Shown here: one piece after another, positions 45,902-53,951 of the stretch
Position numbering within the stretch: position 1 is the first letter of the stretch
How the letters are laid out: the number at the start of each line of letters is the position of its first letter
Assembly: GCF_019511375.1 (NCBI RefSeq)
Contig: NZ_JAEUAO010000004.1
Span: forward strand, 310,001 to 374,000
Direction of reading: 5' to 3'
DNA length: 64,000 bases
Source of the DNA: Rhizobium herbae
GTDB taxonomy: Bacteria > Pseudomonadota > Alphaproteobacteria > Rhizobiales > Rhizobiaceae
Notes under the pieces: model-generated
What the model was told of the DNA's origin: nothing
Database searches by the model: none
Seen by the model: only the letters and a program-made list of their open reading frames with translations
Made by a program: the position numbers and the translations under genes

Positions 45902-46729
45902 GTGACGAACGCCCCCGTCCGTATCGACGACCCGGCCGATCCGCGCATCGCCGGCTTCGTCTCGATCAAGGAAAAGGATCTTACCGGGCGGCATGGCCGG
46001 TTCATCGCCGAGGGAACCGTCGTGCTGCGCATGCTTGCCGCCGCGCATCGGGCGGAGCGGGGTGTGGCGGCCGAGGCAATCCTGCTGCTCGAAAACCGGG
46101 TCAGCGGTGTCAGTGATATTCTCGCTGACTTCCCGGCCGATATTCCCGTCTACGTCGCCGATGCCCCGGTGTTCGATGCCATTGCCGGCTTCAACATGCA
46201 TCGTGGTGTGATGGCGCTCGGGCGGCGTGACCAAGCACCTCGAATGGATGTCCTGATCGGTGGCCTATCCGCGAAAAGCCTGGTGCTGGCCGCCTGTGGC
46301 ATCTCCAATCACGACAATATGGGGTCGATGTTCCGCAATGCCGCGGCATTCGGTGCCGACGCGGTGCTGTTGGACGAAACCAGTTGCGATCCCATGTACC
46401 GCAAGGCGATCCGCGTGTCCGTCGGTTCGGTCCTGACCGTCCCCTTTGCCCGCGAAGGCTCGGTTACCGCGCTCGTGTCGAGACTGCAGGCGGAGGGATT
46501 CTCGATCTGGGGACTGTCGCCGCGCGGGCAAACCGATCTGCGCGACATCGCGCCTTCGCCGCGCACCGCGCTTCTGGTGGGTACGGAAGGCGAGGGGCTG
46601 CCGCAGCATATCCTGTCCACGATCCGCACGGCCCGCATTCGCCAGCGACCCGGCCTCGACAGCCTCAACGTCGCGACGGCGACCGGCATTGCGCTGCATC
46701 AGGTGGCGATGATCAACGGGTTTATTTGA
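45902..46729 (+). CDS. TrmH/SpoU-family RNA 2'-O-methyltransferase
   Basis: 275 residues with a GTG start. The N-terminal substrate-binding half (about 1-100) precedes the SPOUT trefoil-knot domain: VLAACGISNHDNMGSMFRNA (motif 1), LLVGTEGEGLP (motif 2) and LDSLNVATATGIALHQ (motif 3). The enzyme should methylate a ribose in tRNA or rRNA; the target is unclear. It follows the 127-residue membrane protein by 13 bases and converges on the coiled-coil gene. Confidence 0.9.
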   Translation: MTNAPVRIDDPADPRIAGFVSIKEKDLTGRHGRFIAEGTVVLRMLAAAHRAERGVAAEAILLLENRVSGVSDILADFPADIPVYVADAPVFDAIAGFNMHRGVMALGRRDQAPRMDVLIGGLSAKSLVLAACGISNHDNMGSMFRNAAAFGADAVLLDETSCDPMYRKAIRVSVGSVLTVPFAREGSVTALVSRLQAEGFSIWGLSPRGQTDLRDIAPSPRTALLVGTEGEGLPQHILSTIRTARIRQRPGLDSLNVATATGIALHQVAMINGFI

Positions 46730-46735
46730 CCGCGT

Positions 46736-47899
46736 TTATGGCTGTTCGGGCGGCAGCATGTTCTTGACGCGGCGGGCGAGGCTTTTGCCGCTTCGGTCGG
46801 TTTGAGCGCCTGCGGGGGTGAGAAGGGCCGGTATCGGCGAGGCCGGGCCCTCCTTTGCCGCCGTCAACACCACCATGGTCGCTGCGATTTCGGCGATTTC
46901 TTCCCGCAGGGCGTCGTCGTGAGACGCCGTTCTTGAATTGACCAGTCGTTCCGACAGAGCAGCCGCCCGGTTGCGGGCGGCTTCCTCTGGTGCAGACAGG
47001 TCGATCGCGGCACTCGTCGGGCGGGACTGGTCGGCTGTAGCCTTCGCGTCGACGTGCAGACCGCCAGCGGCGGATACTTCTGCCAAAGGCCTTTTATCTT
47101 TGCGCACCGGCATCGCCGGGCCGGCAGCGCCGGCATCCCTGATCTTTGCCTTCAAGCGCTCGATTTCCGCTCCTCGGCGCTCCAGGAAGTTATCCTTGTC
47201 CGCGTTGGCCGCAATTGCCTTTGCAAGCTTGGCTTCGAACTGGCGGATGCGGGTTTCGTCGCGGGCAAGCCGGACTTCCAGTTCGCGCGCCCTGGCGCTT
47301 TCCGCTCTCAGTTCGTTGCGCAGGTTATCACGCTCATCCCTCAACCCGGCAATGCGGCTTTTCAGGTTTTCCGCCTCCGTATCGGAGGTGACGGCGTCGA
47401 TCTTCAGGTTGTCGAGATCGGCGGTGAAATGATCCAGTTGACGCTGCAAAGTCCTGATGTCGTCTTTTTTCTTGACGTTGTCGCGCTCCAGGTCCGCCAG
47501 ACTGGCTTTCAGCCGCTCGATCGTCTGCTCCAGTTGGCGGGCGGTGGAGCGCAGGTCGGCCGCCTCGACATTCATGTCGGCAATCTGGGTGTGCAGATCG
47601 GCATTCTCGCCGGCGAGGCGCCGGGCGTCTTTCAGCACGGCGTCATTCTGCAGCATCAGGGTAACGGTCTTGTCGCGTTCGCGCTTCAGCACTTGACTGG
47701 TGCGGGCATTTTCCGCGGCATAAGCGGCGCGGGCCGCATCCTTCTGTGCCCGCACTTCCTGTGGAGACAGCGGCATCGTTGCCTTCAGCCGATCTTCGGC
47801 GAAGCGGACGATGCGCTTGTAAACGGCAGGCGCAGCCAGAAGGCCGAGAATGGCCGCCGTCAGGAAACCGAGCGCAAACAGGAGTGCGAATTCAATCAA
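46736..47899 (-). CDS. Membrane-anchored coiled-coil protein, unknown function
   Basis: 387 residues. A single N-terminal membrane helix (about 2-23, EFALLFALGFLTAAILGLLA) is followed by a long coiled coil at about residues 35-265 (repeating blocks such as TARQLEQTIERLKASLADLE) and a disordered C-terminal part. The topology resembles membrane-tethered scaffolds (for example RmuC-like N-termini), but no nuclease or other domain is visible. It converges on the TrmH-type gene, with the stops six bases apart. Function unknown. Confidence 0.82.
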   Translation of the reverse strand: MIEFALLFALGFLTAAILGLLAAPAVYKRIVRFAEDRLKATMPLSPQEVRAQKDAARAAYAAENARTSQVLKRERDKTVTLMLQNDAVLKDARRLAGENADLHTQIADMNVEAADLRSTARQLEQTIERLKASLADLERDNVKKKDDIRTLQRQLDHFTADLDNLKIDAVTSDTEAENLKSRIAGLRDERDNLRNELRAESARARELEVRLARDETRIRQFEAKLAKAIAANADKDNFLERRGAEIERLKAKIRDAGAAGPAMPVRKDKRPLAEVSAAGGLHVDAKATADQSRPTSAAIDLSAPEEAARNRAAALSERLVNSRTASHDDALREEIAEIAATMVVLTAAKEGPASPIPALLTPAGAQTDRSGKSLARRVKNMLPPEQP

Positions 47900-48054
47900 G
47901 GGCCGGCCATTTCAATTCGAAGCACACGGGATGGTTCTCGTCTCACCAGGTTCGTAAGCGCACCCACACTATCATTTCAAATAGTCGCGGACGCGCCTTT
48001 TTTGCAAGACGCGTCCGCTGAACAAATGATGCAAACAATAGCCGCGCCATTACC

Positions 48055-48645
48055 TCAGAAAGGGTTCCATGTCGGCTGCTCGGTGAGCTTCAAATAGCCG
48101 ACATTGATGCCCAGCCGTGCGCCGACCCCGGTGCGGATCGGTACCAGCACGATGTTGTCATCGGTCAGCACGGTCATGCCGACGCCTGCGACCACATAGG
48201 CCGAGCCGGAGACGCCGCCGAAGCGCTTGTAGAGCGAGGGAACCGCCGGAAGGTTGTAGACCAGCATCATCGCGCGGCTGCCCTGGCCGCCCCAGTCGAT
48301 GCCGAGCGACGGGCCCTGCCAGAACACGTTGTGCTGTCCGGCATTCTTTGTGTAGAGGTCGCCTTCGCCGTAGGTGAGGCCGGCTACGAAAGCGCCGGAG
48401 CCTTCCTGGCCAAGGATGTAGCCGTTCGGCAGGCCGTATTTGGAAAATGCGTTCTCGACCACCTTGGCAAGGCCGCCGGCGGTCGATCCGAAGAAGCCGT
48501 GACCGGCGTCGACGATTTCCTGCATGCTGTACTGGTTGCCGTTGGCACTCTGCGCATGCGAAGCGGTCACAAGGCTCAAAGCAGCCGTCAACGTCACGAG
48601 TGTGCGCAGGAGGAGGGTTTTCACGGCATTGGCGATCCGTTGCAT
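48055..48645 (-). CDS. eipA: Envelope integrity protein EipA (DUF1134)
   Basis: 196-residue periplasmic protein with a signal peptide (LLLRTLVTLTAALSLVTASH, cleaved after HAQ). The DUF1134 domain is clear: MQEIVDAGHGFFGSTAGGLA, GYILGQEGSGAFVAGLTYGE and WQGPSLGIDWGGQGSRAMML. The Brucella ortholog EipA is needed for envelope stress resistance and is linked to CtrA control. Start ATG 48645 (MQRIAN) gives a normal signal peptide; the longer frame from 48684 is less likely. It diverges from chpT. Confidence 0.9.
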   Translation of the reverse strand: MQRIANAVKTLLLRTLVTLTAALSLVTASHAQSANGNQYSMQEIVDAGHGFFGSTAGGLAKVVENAFSKYGLPNGYILGQEGSGAFVAGLTYGEGDLYTKNAGQHNVFWQGPSLGIDWGGQGSRAMMLVYNLPAVPSLYKRFGGVSGSAYVVAGVGMTVLTDDNIVLVPIRTGVGARLGINVGYLKLTEQPTWNPF

Positions 48646-48759
48646 AGCTTTCTCCGTAACTCGGGAGCGGCCACGCGCGTTCATTTGCGGGCCGTTGTCT
48701 TACCCCGGTCCGCCTTGTGGCGGGTCCGGGCTGATTGTCAGCAATTTGAACCGATGATC

Positions 48760-48774
48760 TTAACAATCGGTTTA
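48760..48774. promoter_or_regulatory. Near-match CtrA box between eipA and chpT
   Basis: TTAACAATCGGTTTA, TTAA-N7-TTTA, one base from the perfect motif, in the divergent 275-base region. Confidence 0.45.
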
Positions 48775-48920
48775 CCAAATGTGGTGTCTTTATGGTCTTC
48801 GCCCTTGACGCTATGTCCGCGCAATCTTCGCGGGCTACACAAGTGCCGGGCAAGCATCGCGCCAGCCGCCAGACCACGCTTATGAGCCGGAAGCCGAAAG
48901 ACGGCTATTGAGGAAACGAT

Positions 48921-49568
48921 ATGGGAAAGAACCCGAACCTGACCTTGACCGGTCCCGATCTCGCAGCGCTACTGTGCAGCCGCGTTTGTCATGACATCAT
49001 TTCTCCCGTCGGCGCCATCAACAACGGCCTCGAGCTTCTGGACGAGGGTGGAGCGGATGCCGATGCCATGGATTTGATCCGCACCAGCGCGCTCAATGCC
49101 TCCGTCCGGCTGAAGTTCGCGCGGCTCGCCTTCGGCGCTTCCGGTTCGGTTGGCGCCTCGATCGATACCGGCGAGGCCGAGAAGGCGGCGAAGGATTTCG
49201 CCTCCGTCGAAAAAAAGACCGAAGTCACCTGGACCGGCCCGCGTGTGATCATCGCCAAGAACCGGGTGAAGCTGCTGCTCAATCTTTTCCTCATCGCCTA
49301 TGGCGCCATTCCGCGCGGCGGCTCGATCGAGGTCGTGCTGGAAAACCCTGAATATGACGCGGTCTTCAAGCTGATCGCCAGGGGCCGGATGATGCGCGTG
49401 CCGCCGAAGCTCGTCGAACTTCTGTCCGGCACGCTCGAAGAAGCTGTCGATGCACACACGATCCAGCCCTATTACACGGTCCTGCTTGCCGAGGAGGCAG
49501 GCATGGAGATCGCGGTCGATTCGACGCCGGAGGAGATCGTCTTTTCCGCAAGGGTGAACGAAGCCTGA
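48921..49568 (+). CDS. chpT: Histidine phosphotransferase ChpT
   Basis: 215 residues. ChpT carries phosphate from the hybrid kinase CckA to the response regulators CtrA and CpdR in alphaproteobacteria. The phosphorylated His lies in SRVCHDIISPVGAINNGLEL near residue 24. The second half is a degenerate ATPase-like domain (ARGRMMRVPPKLVELLSGTL) without nucleotide-binding motifs. The start at ATG 48921 follows a GAGGAAACG ribosome site. Its partner genes follow directly. Confidence 0.93.
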   Translation: MGKNPNLTLTGPDLAALLCSRVCHDIISPVGAINNGLELLDEGGADADAMDLIRTSALNASVRLKFARLAFGASGSVGASIDTGEAEKAAKDFASVEKKTEVTWTGPRVIIAKNRVKLLLNLFLIAYGAIPRGGSIEVVLENPEYDAVFKLIARGRMMRVPPKLVELLSGTLEEAVDAHTIQPYYTVLLAEEAGMEIAVDSTPEEIVFSARVNEA

Positions 49569-49579
49569 GGATTTCGAAA

Positions 49580-49594
49580 TTAATCGCTTTTTAG
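49580..49594. promoter_or_regulatory. Near-match CtrA box upstream of receiver gene
   Basis: TTAATCGCTTTTTAG, TTAA-N7-TTAG, about 90 bases before the receiver-protein start. Confidence 0.4.
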
Positions 49595-49681
49595 CTGCTG
49601 CGGTAACAAAATCTTTGCCAAACCCGCCTACGGTTGTTGTGAGGGAATGACTCCCGCTTAAGTATAAAGAAGGAGCTAGAG

Positions 49682-50044
49682 ATGCAACGGTTAATGATTG
49701 CCGATGATTCTGACGTCGTACGCAAGGTCGGAAAGCGCATTCTCTCCGGCTTGAATTTCCTGGTCTCCGAGGCCGCCAACGGCCTTGAAGCACTCGTGCG
49801 TTGCGAAGCGGAATTGCCGAATATCATCATCGTCGATGCAGCTCTTGATGGCGCGCTGGACCTCATCGCCAATATCCGCAACCTGCCCAACGGCAAGACC
49901 GTGCGCATTTATTATTGCGTCGTCGAAGCCGACCTGAAGAAGATGATGGCCGGCAAGCGGGCGGGTGCCGACGACTTCCTCCTGAAGCCCTTCGATCGCA
50001 AGATCCTGACCAGCGTTTTCGGCAGCCCTTCGGTTGCCGCCTGA
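49682..50044 (+). CDS. Stand-alone receiver-domain protein, atypical
   Basis: 120-residue response-regulator receiver domain with no output domain. The acidic pair ADDSD near residue 8 and the phospho-acceptor Asp in IIIVDAALDGALD near 52 are present, as is the conserved Lys in FLLKPFD near 103. The switch position normally Thr/Ser appears altered (IYYCVVEADLKKM). It lies between chpT and ctrA, so a role in that phosphorelay is plausible; it is not a close match to CpdR. It may act as a phosphate sink or adaptor. Confidence 0.82.
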   Translation: MQRLMIADDSDVVRKVGKRILSGLNFLVSEAANGLEALVRCEAELPNIIIVDAALDGALDLIANIRNLPNGKTVRIYYCVVEADLKKMMAGKRAGADDFLLKPFDRKILTSVFGSPSVAA

Positions 50045-50071
50045 GCAATATCCATTCCATTCCGCCAGCTG

Positions 50072-50099
50072 AGCCGCTGCCTCGGGTCGCGGCTTTTTT
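50072..50099 (+). terminator. Rho-independent terminator after receiver gene
   Basis: AGCCGC / GCGGCT stem followed by TTTTTTA. Confidence 0.85.
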
Positions 50100-50154
50100 A
50101 TGTGCGTTTTGGCCGGTTGGGTCGGCGTCTCGACGCATCCCGGTCCAGAAACGG

Positions 50155-50179
50155 AAAAACCCGCCATTTCCGGCGGGTT
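50155..50179 (-). terminator. Rho-independent terminator after ctrA
   Basis: On the minus strand AACCCGCC / GGCGGGTT followed by a T run, 81 bases beyond the ctrA stop. Confidence 0.82.
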
Positions 50180-50260
50180 CTCACATTCACTTCGGCACGA
50201 CCAACCACGGCGCCCCGCATATGCGGAATGCGGGCGCCGTCAGCTAATGCTCGGCGAAAA

Positions 50261-50959
50261 TCAGGCGCTTTCGGCGTAATCGCCGTCCGGCTCGCGCAAC
50301 ACATAGCCGCGGCCCCAGACGGTCTCGATATAGTTCGCGCCGCCTGCGGCATTGGCCAGCTTCTTGCGCAGCTTGCAGATGAAGACGTCGATGATCTTCA
50401 GTTCCGGCTCGTCCATGCCGCCGTAAAGGTGGTTGAGGAACATTTCCTTGGTAAGGGTGGTGCCCTTGCGGAGCGAGAGAAGCTCCAGCATCTGGTATTC
50501 CTTACCCGTCAGGTGAACGCGCTGGCCGCCGACTTCGACAGTCTTGGCATCCAGGTTGACGATGAGCTCGCCGGTCGAGATGACCGACTGCGCATGGCCC
50601 TTGGAGCGGCGGACGATCGCATGGATGCGGGCGACGAGTTCGTCCTTGTGGAAAGGCTTGGTCATGTAGTCGTCGGCGCCGAAGCCGAGGCCGCGAACCT
50701 TGTCTTCGATGCCGGCCATGCCGGAGAGGATGAGAATCGGCGTCTTGACCTTGGACAGGCGCAGCGTTCTCAAAACCTCGTATCCGGACATATCCGGCAG
50801 GTTGAGATCGAGCAGAATGATGTCGTAGTCATAGAGCTTGCCGAGATCGACGCCCTCTTCACCGAGATCGGTGGTGTAAACGTTAAAACTTTCCGACTTG
50901 AGCATCAGTTCGATGCTCTGCGCTGTGGCGCTGTCGTCTTCAATCAGTAGAACCCGCAT
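50261..50959 (-). CDS. ctrA: Cell-cycle response regulator CtrA
   Basis: 232-residue OmpR/PhoB-type regulator, master of the alphaproteobacterial cell cycle. The receiver domain starts [20 protein letters not shown], with the phospho-acceptor in [13 protein letters not shown] near Asp51 and the Lys in [15 protein letters not shown]. The winged-helix domain contains [20 protein letters not shown] and [11 protein letters not shown], ending WGRGYVLRE. The DNA site bound is TTAA-N7-TTAA, found upstream of several genes in this window. Start ATG 50959. Confidence 0.97.
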   Translation of the reverse strand: MRVLLIEDDSATAQSIELMLKSESFNVYTTDLGEEGVDLGKLYDYDIILLDLNLPDMSGYEVLRTLRLSKVKTPILILSGMAGIEDKVRGLGFGADDYMTKPFHKDELVARIHAIVRRSKGHAQSVISTGELIVNLDAKTVEVGGQRVHLTGKEYQMLELLSLRKGTTLTKEMFLNHLYGGMDEPELKIIDVFICKLRKKLANAAGGANYIETVWGRGYVLREPDGDYAESA

Positions 50960-51402
50960 AATTGTCCCCTTTTCCGCCGCCGAAAGGTCGTTGATGGCCC
51001 CCTTACGCGATACGGATCCAGTCGTTGCCTGATTTGGAGGCTGCCAGCAAATGGTTAACAAATTCTGATTCACTCTGGCAAGGTGTATCGGAAATGTTAA
51101 ATATTTTTTGCAGTCCTCTGATTTTCAAGGTGAATCCAGAATGACATCCTTAATGCGCCACATTAAGAAAATCGGCTATCTGACTCATCCGACTCAATCT
51201 ATGCCGAACATCAAATTTAACATCCGGCATTTACTGACCCTTAAATGATCGTCCCTATGATTAACGATGCCCGTAAACGAAAGGTTACCAGCGGTAGGAT
51301 TTTGTTAAGATCGCTGGAAATTTTTTCATTTTCCGACACGGCAGGTCGGTTGGACGGGCCATAATCCGGTAACCGGGGTCTCGCATCACGGGAGTATTGC
51401 GT
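50960..51402. promoter_or_regulatory. ctrA/fliJ divergent control region with GANTC cluster
   Basis: 443-base region with four GANTC (CcrM) sites at 51067, 51132, 51182 and 51191, and several TTAA half-sites. A 19-base palindrome CTTAATG-CGCCA-CATTAAG sits at 51149-51167. This looks like the regulated, methylation-sensitive ctrA promoter known in Caulobacter. No gene is seen. Confidence 0.6.
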
Positions 51403-51753
51403 ATGAAGTCACGTGAGAGCCTTGTTCGCCTGAAGGAATTTCAGGTGAAGGAGAAACAGCGTCAGTTGAACCAGCTTCAAATGATGATGGCCGAATTTGA
51501 GCGGATGACCAAGGAATTGGAAAACCAGATCACGTTCGAAGAGAAGAAGTCCGGCATTTTCGATCCTTCGCATTTTGCCTATCCGACGTTTGCCAAGGCT
51601 GCCCGGCAGCGGGCCGACAACCTGCAGGTCTCGGTTCGTGAGTTGAAGGTGCAACAGGATGCGGCGGAACTGGCGCTGGAGGAAGTCCAGGCGGAATTCG
51701 CCAAGGCGGCCGCGCTCGAAGAGCGCGACAGTGGCGTTCGCATGCGCGCTTAA
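51403..51753 (+). CDS. fliJ: FliJ-like flagellar export protein
   Basis: 116 residues, almost entirely coiled coil (KSRESLVRLKEFQVKEKQRQ, then LNQLQMMMAEFERMTKELEN). This matches FliJ-like proteins, which help the flagellar export ATPase and recycle chaperones, and a fliJ-like gene lies next to ctrA in related genomes. No other flagellar gene is present in the window. ATG 51403 is preferred over TTG 51397. The functional call rests on length, coiled-coil pattern and context. Confidence 0.7.
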   Translation: MKSRESLVRLKEFQVKEKQRQLNQLQMMMAEFERMTKELENQITFEEKKSGIFDPSHFAYPTFAKAARQRADNLQVSVRELKVQQDAAELALEEVQAEFAKAAALEERDSGVRMRA

Positions 51754-51770
51754 AGCACTCAGCGCGCAAA

Positions 51771-51827
51771 AAGGCCCTTCTGACGGACTTGTCTCAAGTT
51801 CGTGAGGAGGGCCTTGTGCTTTTTTTG
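51771..51827 (+). terminator. Rho-independent terminator after fliJ-like gene
   Basis: AAGGCCCT / AGGGCCTT arms around an inner CTTG/CAAG hairpin, followed by a T-rich tail. Confidence 0.75.
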
Positions 51828-51853
51828 GCGCGTTGCGTCGGGGCGGCGCAGTC

Positions 51854-52135
51854 CTAGCCCTGGACGACGTCCCGCCATTCGGCGTGGCGCAGCGTCTGGG
51901 CGCGCATGAAAGGGCAGAGCGGAATGATCTTCCAGCCGCCTTTGCGGGCCGCCTCGATCGCATGGGCAGCGAGCGCCTGACCGACGCCTTTGCCGCGCAG
52001 CGCGTCGGGGACGGCGGTATGATCGATGATGATCAGCTGCGGCGATGACCGGGAATAGGTCATTTCAGCGGTGTGACCTTCAACCGTCACACTGTAGCGG
52101 CCGTGCGAGCCGGCTTCCTCAAGTTCGATATTCAT
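51854..52135 (-). CDS. Small GNAT-like acetyltransferase (YjdJ type)
   Basis: 93-residue minimal GNAT domain. It has the strand pattern of the YjdJ/COG2388 group (YSVTVEGHTAEMTYSRSS), the acetyl-CoA motif HTAVPDALRGKGVGQALAAH and the C-terminal IIPLCPFMRAQTLRH. It may be a protein or small-molecule acetyltransferase; the target is unknown. The start is set at ATG 52135 (MNIELEE), since the longer frame from 52327 overlaps sciP and is not conserved. Confidence 0.85.
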   Translation of the reverse strand: MNIELEEAGSHGRYSVTVEGHTAEMTYSRSSPQLIIIDHTAVPDALRGKGVGQALAAHAIEAARKGGWKIIPLCPFMRAQTLRHAEWRDVVQG

Positions 52136-52277
52136 GGGCCACCCATCCGGATTGTCTGCTTGTGGATATATGGCATGCCGCGAGCAGAACGCGAAGGGTG
52201 GCTGGTAGATGAAAATGCGTCGGGCGGTTGCCGGGTTCATGGCAACCGCCCGAAAATGGTTTCGCTTGGCGAGTCGA

Positions 52278-52553
52278 TTAGTGGCGATACTGCTGGATAC
52301 GCGTCGTGCGCAGGCCGGCGAGGCCATGGTCGTTGATGGAGGACTGCCAGGACAGGAATTCTTCGACGGTCAGGGTATAACGTTCGCAGGCTTCTTCCAG
52401 GCTCAGAAGCCCGCCACGAACGGCGGCGACGACTTCAGCCTTGCGGCGGATGACCCAGCGGCGGGTATTGGCCGGCGGCAGGTCTGCAATCGTCAAGGGG
52501 CTGCCATCGGGTCCGATGACATATTTCACGCGGGGTCGTATCATTTCGGTCAT
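52278..52553 (-). CDS. sciP: CtrA inhibitory protein SciP (DUF1153)
   Basis: 91-residue helix-turn-helix protein of the DUF1153 family. In Caulobacter SciP binds CtrA and blocks its transcriptional activation late in the cell cycle. The start PRVKYVIGPDGSPLTIADLP and the core RWVIRRKAEVVAAVRGGLLS then EACERYTLTVEEFLSWQ are diagnostic. Its position close to ctrA is conserved. A near-CtrA box and a GACTC methylation site lie upstream. Confidence 0.92.
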   Translation of the reverse strand: MTEMIRPRVKYVIGPDGSPLTIADLPPANTRRWVIRRKAEVVAAVRGGLLSLEEACERYTLTVEEFLSWQSSINDHGLAGLRTTRIQQYRH

Positions 52554-53057
52554 TGGACTCTCTACACATACTCAAGACCATATACGTGCAACCTACCTTG
52601 CCACATTTAACATTTGCCTAAGCGCACGGTAACAATTTGCTCATTATTTTAGAGGCTTCCGGGGTGTTGCTGCCAATGGACCTGAGATTTGTCCGCCCCT
52701 GCGCTTCAGGCCGGTCGGGGACGTGTCCCGCAAGGGCAAATAGTTTTTAACTGCACTCTCTTATCCCTGTTGCAAGCTGATGGAGGCTCTCAACAAGGCG
52801 TCCACATGGGAGCCATGCAAATATATCAGTACAGTCTGATAGAAAATCTGGTAGATACACCGCGTTCGATGCTCAGCAATGCGCTCTCAGCATCACATTA
52901 TTTCCAAGCTCCGGTCTGTTGCTTCGATCGTGTGTTTTCCCGACACTTTCGCAGTCTTGTCGCTGTTTGGCCGACCGTGCTGCTTTAAGAGAAATACCGG
53001 GACGAGAATTTTTCTTGACGCGCCGGCGGCCTGGGCCGGCAAGTGGTGATCGAAATT
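52554..53057. other. Region between sciP and the LuxR-type gene
   Basis: 504-base divergent region. It holds a GACTC (GANTC) site at 52556 and the near-CtrA box at 52607-52621. The remainder carries no convincing gene or RNA; the promoter of the LuxR-type gene must lie near 52900-53040. Confidence 0.5.
52607..52621. promoter_or_regulatory. Near-match CtrA box upstream of sciP
   Basis: TTAACATTTGCCTAA, read on the minus strand as TTAG-N7-TTAA, 54 bases before the sciP start. Confidence 0.5.
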
Positions 53058-53804
53058 ATGAGCGACCATGACAGGCTGGCCTTGCGGAGCGAGGCGTATG
53101 CTGATTTCCTTTCCGGCATGAACAGTTCCGCAGTCCAGACGGAATATGAAGTGCTGCACCTGATGCGCCACTGCACGGCGACGTTCGGCTTCAGCCACTT
53201 CATGATCACGCGCCTTCCCTCCGGCGAGCAACAGCGCTTTGCCGAGCGTCTTGTGCTGAGCAACTGGCCCTCCGATACGGTACGGCAATATGATGCGGCC
53301 ACGGTGTTCCACGCCAGCATGCTGGTCGAGTGCCTGCGCCGGACAAAGCTGCCGATTTTCGGTGAAGCCGCCCTCCTCATGAACGCCCAAGGTGAAAAGG
53401 GCGTCAATGCGATCGGTACGCTGTTTGCGGGCCCGGCGATGCGCAACGCCTTTGCCGTCCTCATGCATACGACGACCGGCGAGGCTTTTGCCGTCCTCCT
53501 TTCCGGTACCCGCGCCGAGCCCGACAGGGCAGAGACCGCGGATCTCTACCTGACCCTGCTGCAGTTGCTCGAAACTCTCGAACGCACCTTCGAGGCCGGG
53601 TCCCCGGTGCGCGACAGGCTGTCGGCCCGCGAGATCGAATGCTTGCGCTGGGCGGCGGCCGGCAAGAGCAGCGACGAGATCGCCATCATCCTGGGCATCT
53701 CCGTCTACACCGTCTCCAGCTATTTCAAGACCGCGACACGCAAGCTTGATGCCGTCAACCGGATGCAGGCGATTGCCCGCGCCATGCGGATGAAGCTGAT
53801 CTGA
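53058..53804 (+). CDS. LuxR-family transcriptional regulator
   Basis: 248 residues. The C-terminal GerE helix-turn-helix is clear: LSAREIECLRWAAAGKSSDE then IAIILGISVYTVSSYFKTAT. The N-terminal domain (about 20-170) has the size and helix pattern of the autoinducer-binding domain, but the invariant Trp/Tyr/Asp set of true AHL receptors is not evident, so it may be an orphan or AHL-independent regulator. No LuxI synthase gene is nearby. ATG 53058. Confidence 0.88.
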   Translation: MSDHDRLALRSEAYADFLSGMNSSAVQTEYEVLHLMRHCTATFGFSHFMITRLPSGEQQRFAERLVLSNWPSDTVRQYDAATVFHASMLVECLRRTKLPIFGEAALLMNAQGEKGVNAIGTLFAGPAMRNAFAVLMHTTTGEAFAVLLSGTRAEPDRAETADLYLTLLQLLETLERTFEAGSPVRDRLSAREIECLRWAAAGKSSDEIAIILGISVYTVSSYFKTATRKLDAVNRMQAIARAMRMKLI

Positions 53805-53951
53805 AGCACGCTTTCAACGCTCTCTTGTCCATTGCCTCGCGACTTTCTATATAGCGGGCTTGCGGACAGGCTCGCCGATGCCCGCGTCGCTGCGGCGTTG
53901 GCCGTTTGCAGGAAACAGGGTATGGTCGCGCATAAGTGCTAAAACCCGCCG

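Noticed and set aside
47987-48018. Inverted repeat GCGGACGCG/CGCGTCCGC beyond eipA
   Set aside because: The T run lies inside the loop rather than after the stem, so it is not a standard terminator, and no other role is evident.
49682-50044. Identification of the receiver protein as CpdR
   Set aside because: Although it is next to chpT and ctrA, its N-terminus and acceptor region do not match CpdR, so it is left unnamed.
53058-53804. Quorum-sensing receptor call for the LuxR-type protein
   Set aside because: The invariant residues of AHL-binding receptors were not evident and no LuxI-type synthase is nearby, so only a general LuxR-family call is made.
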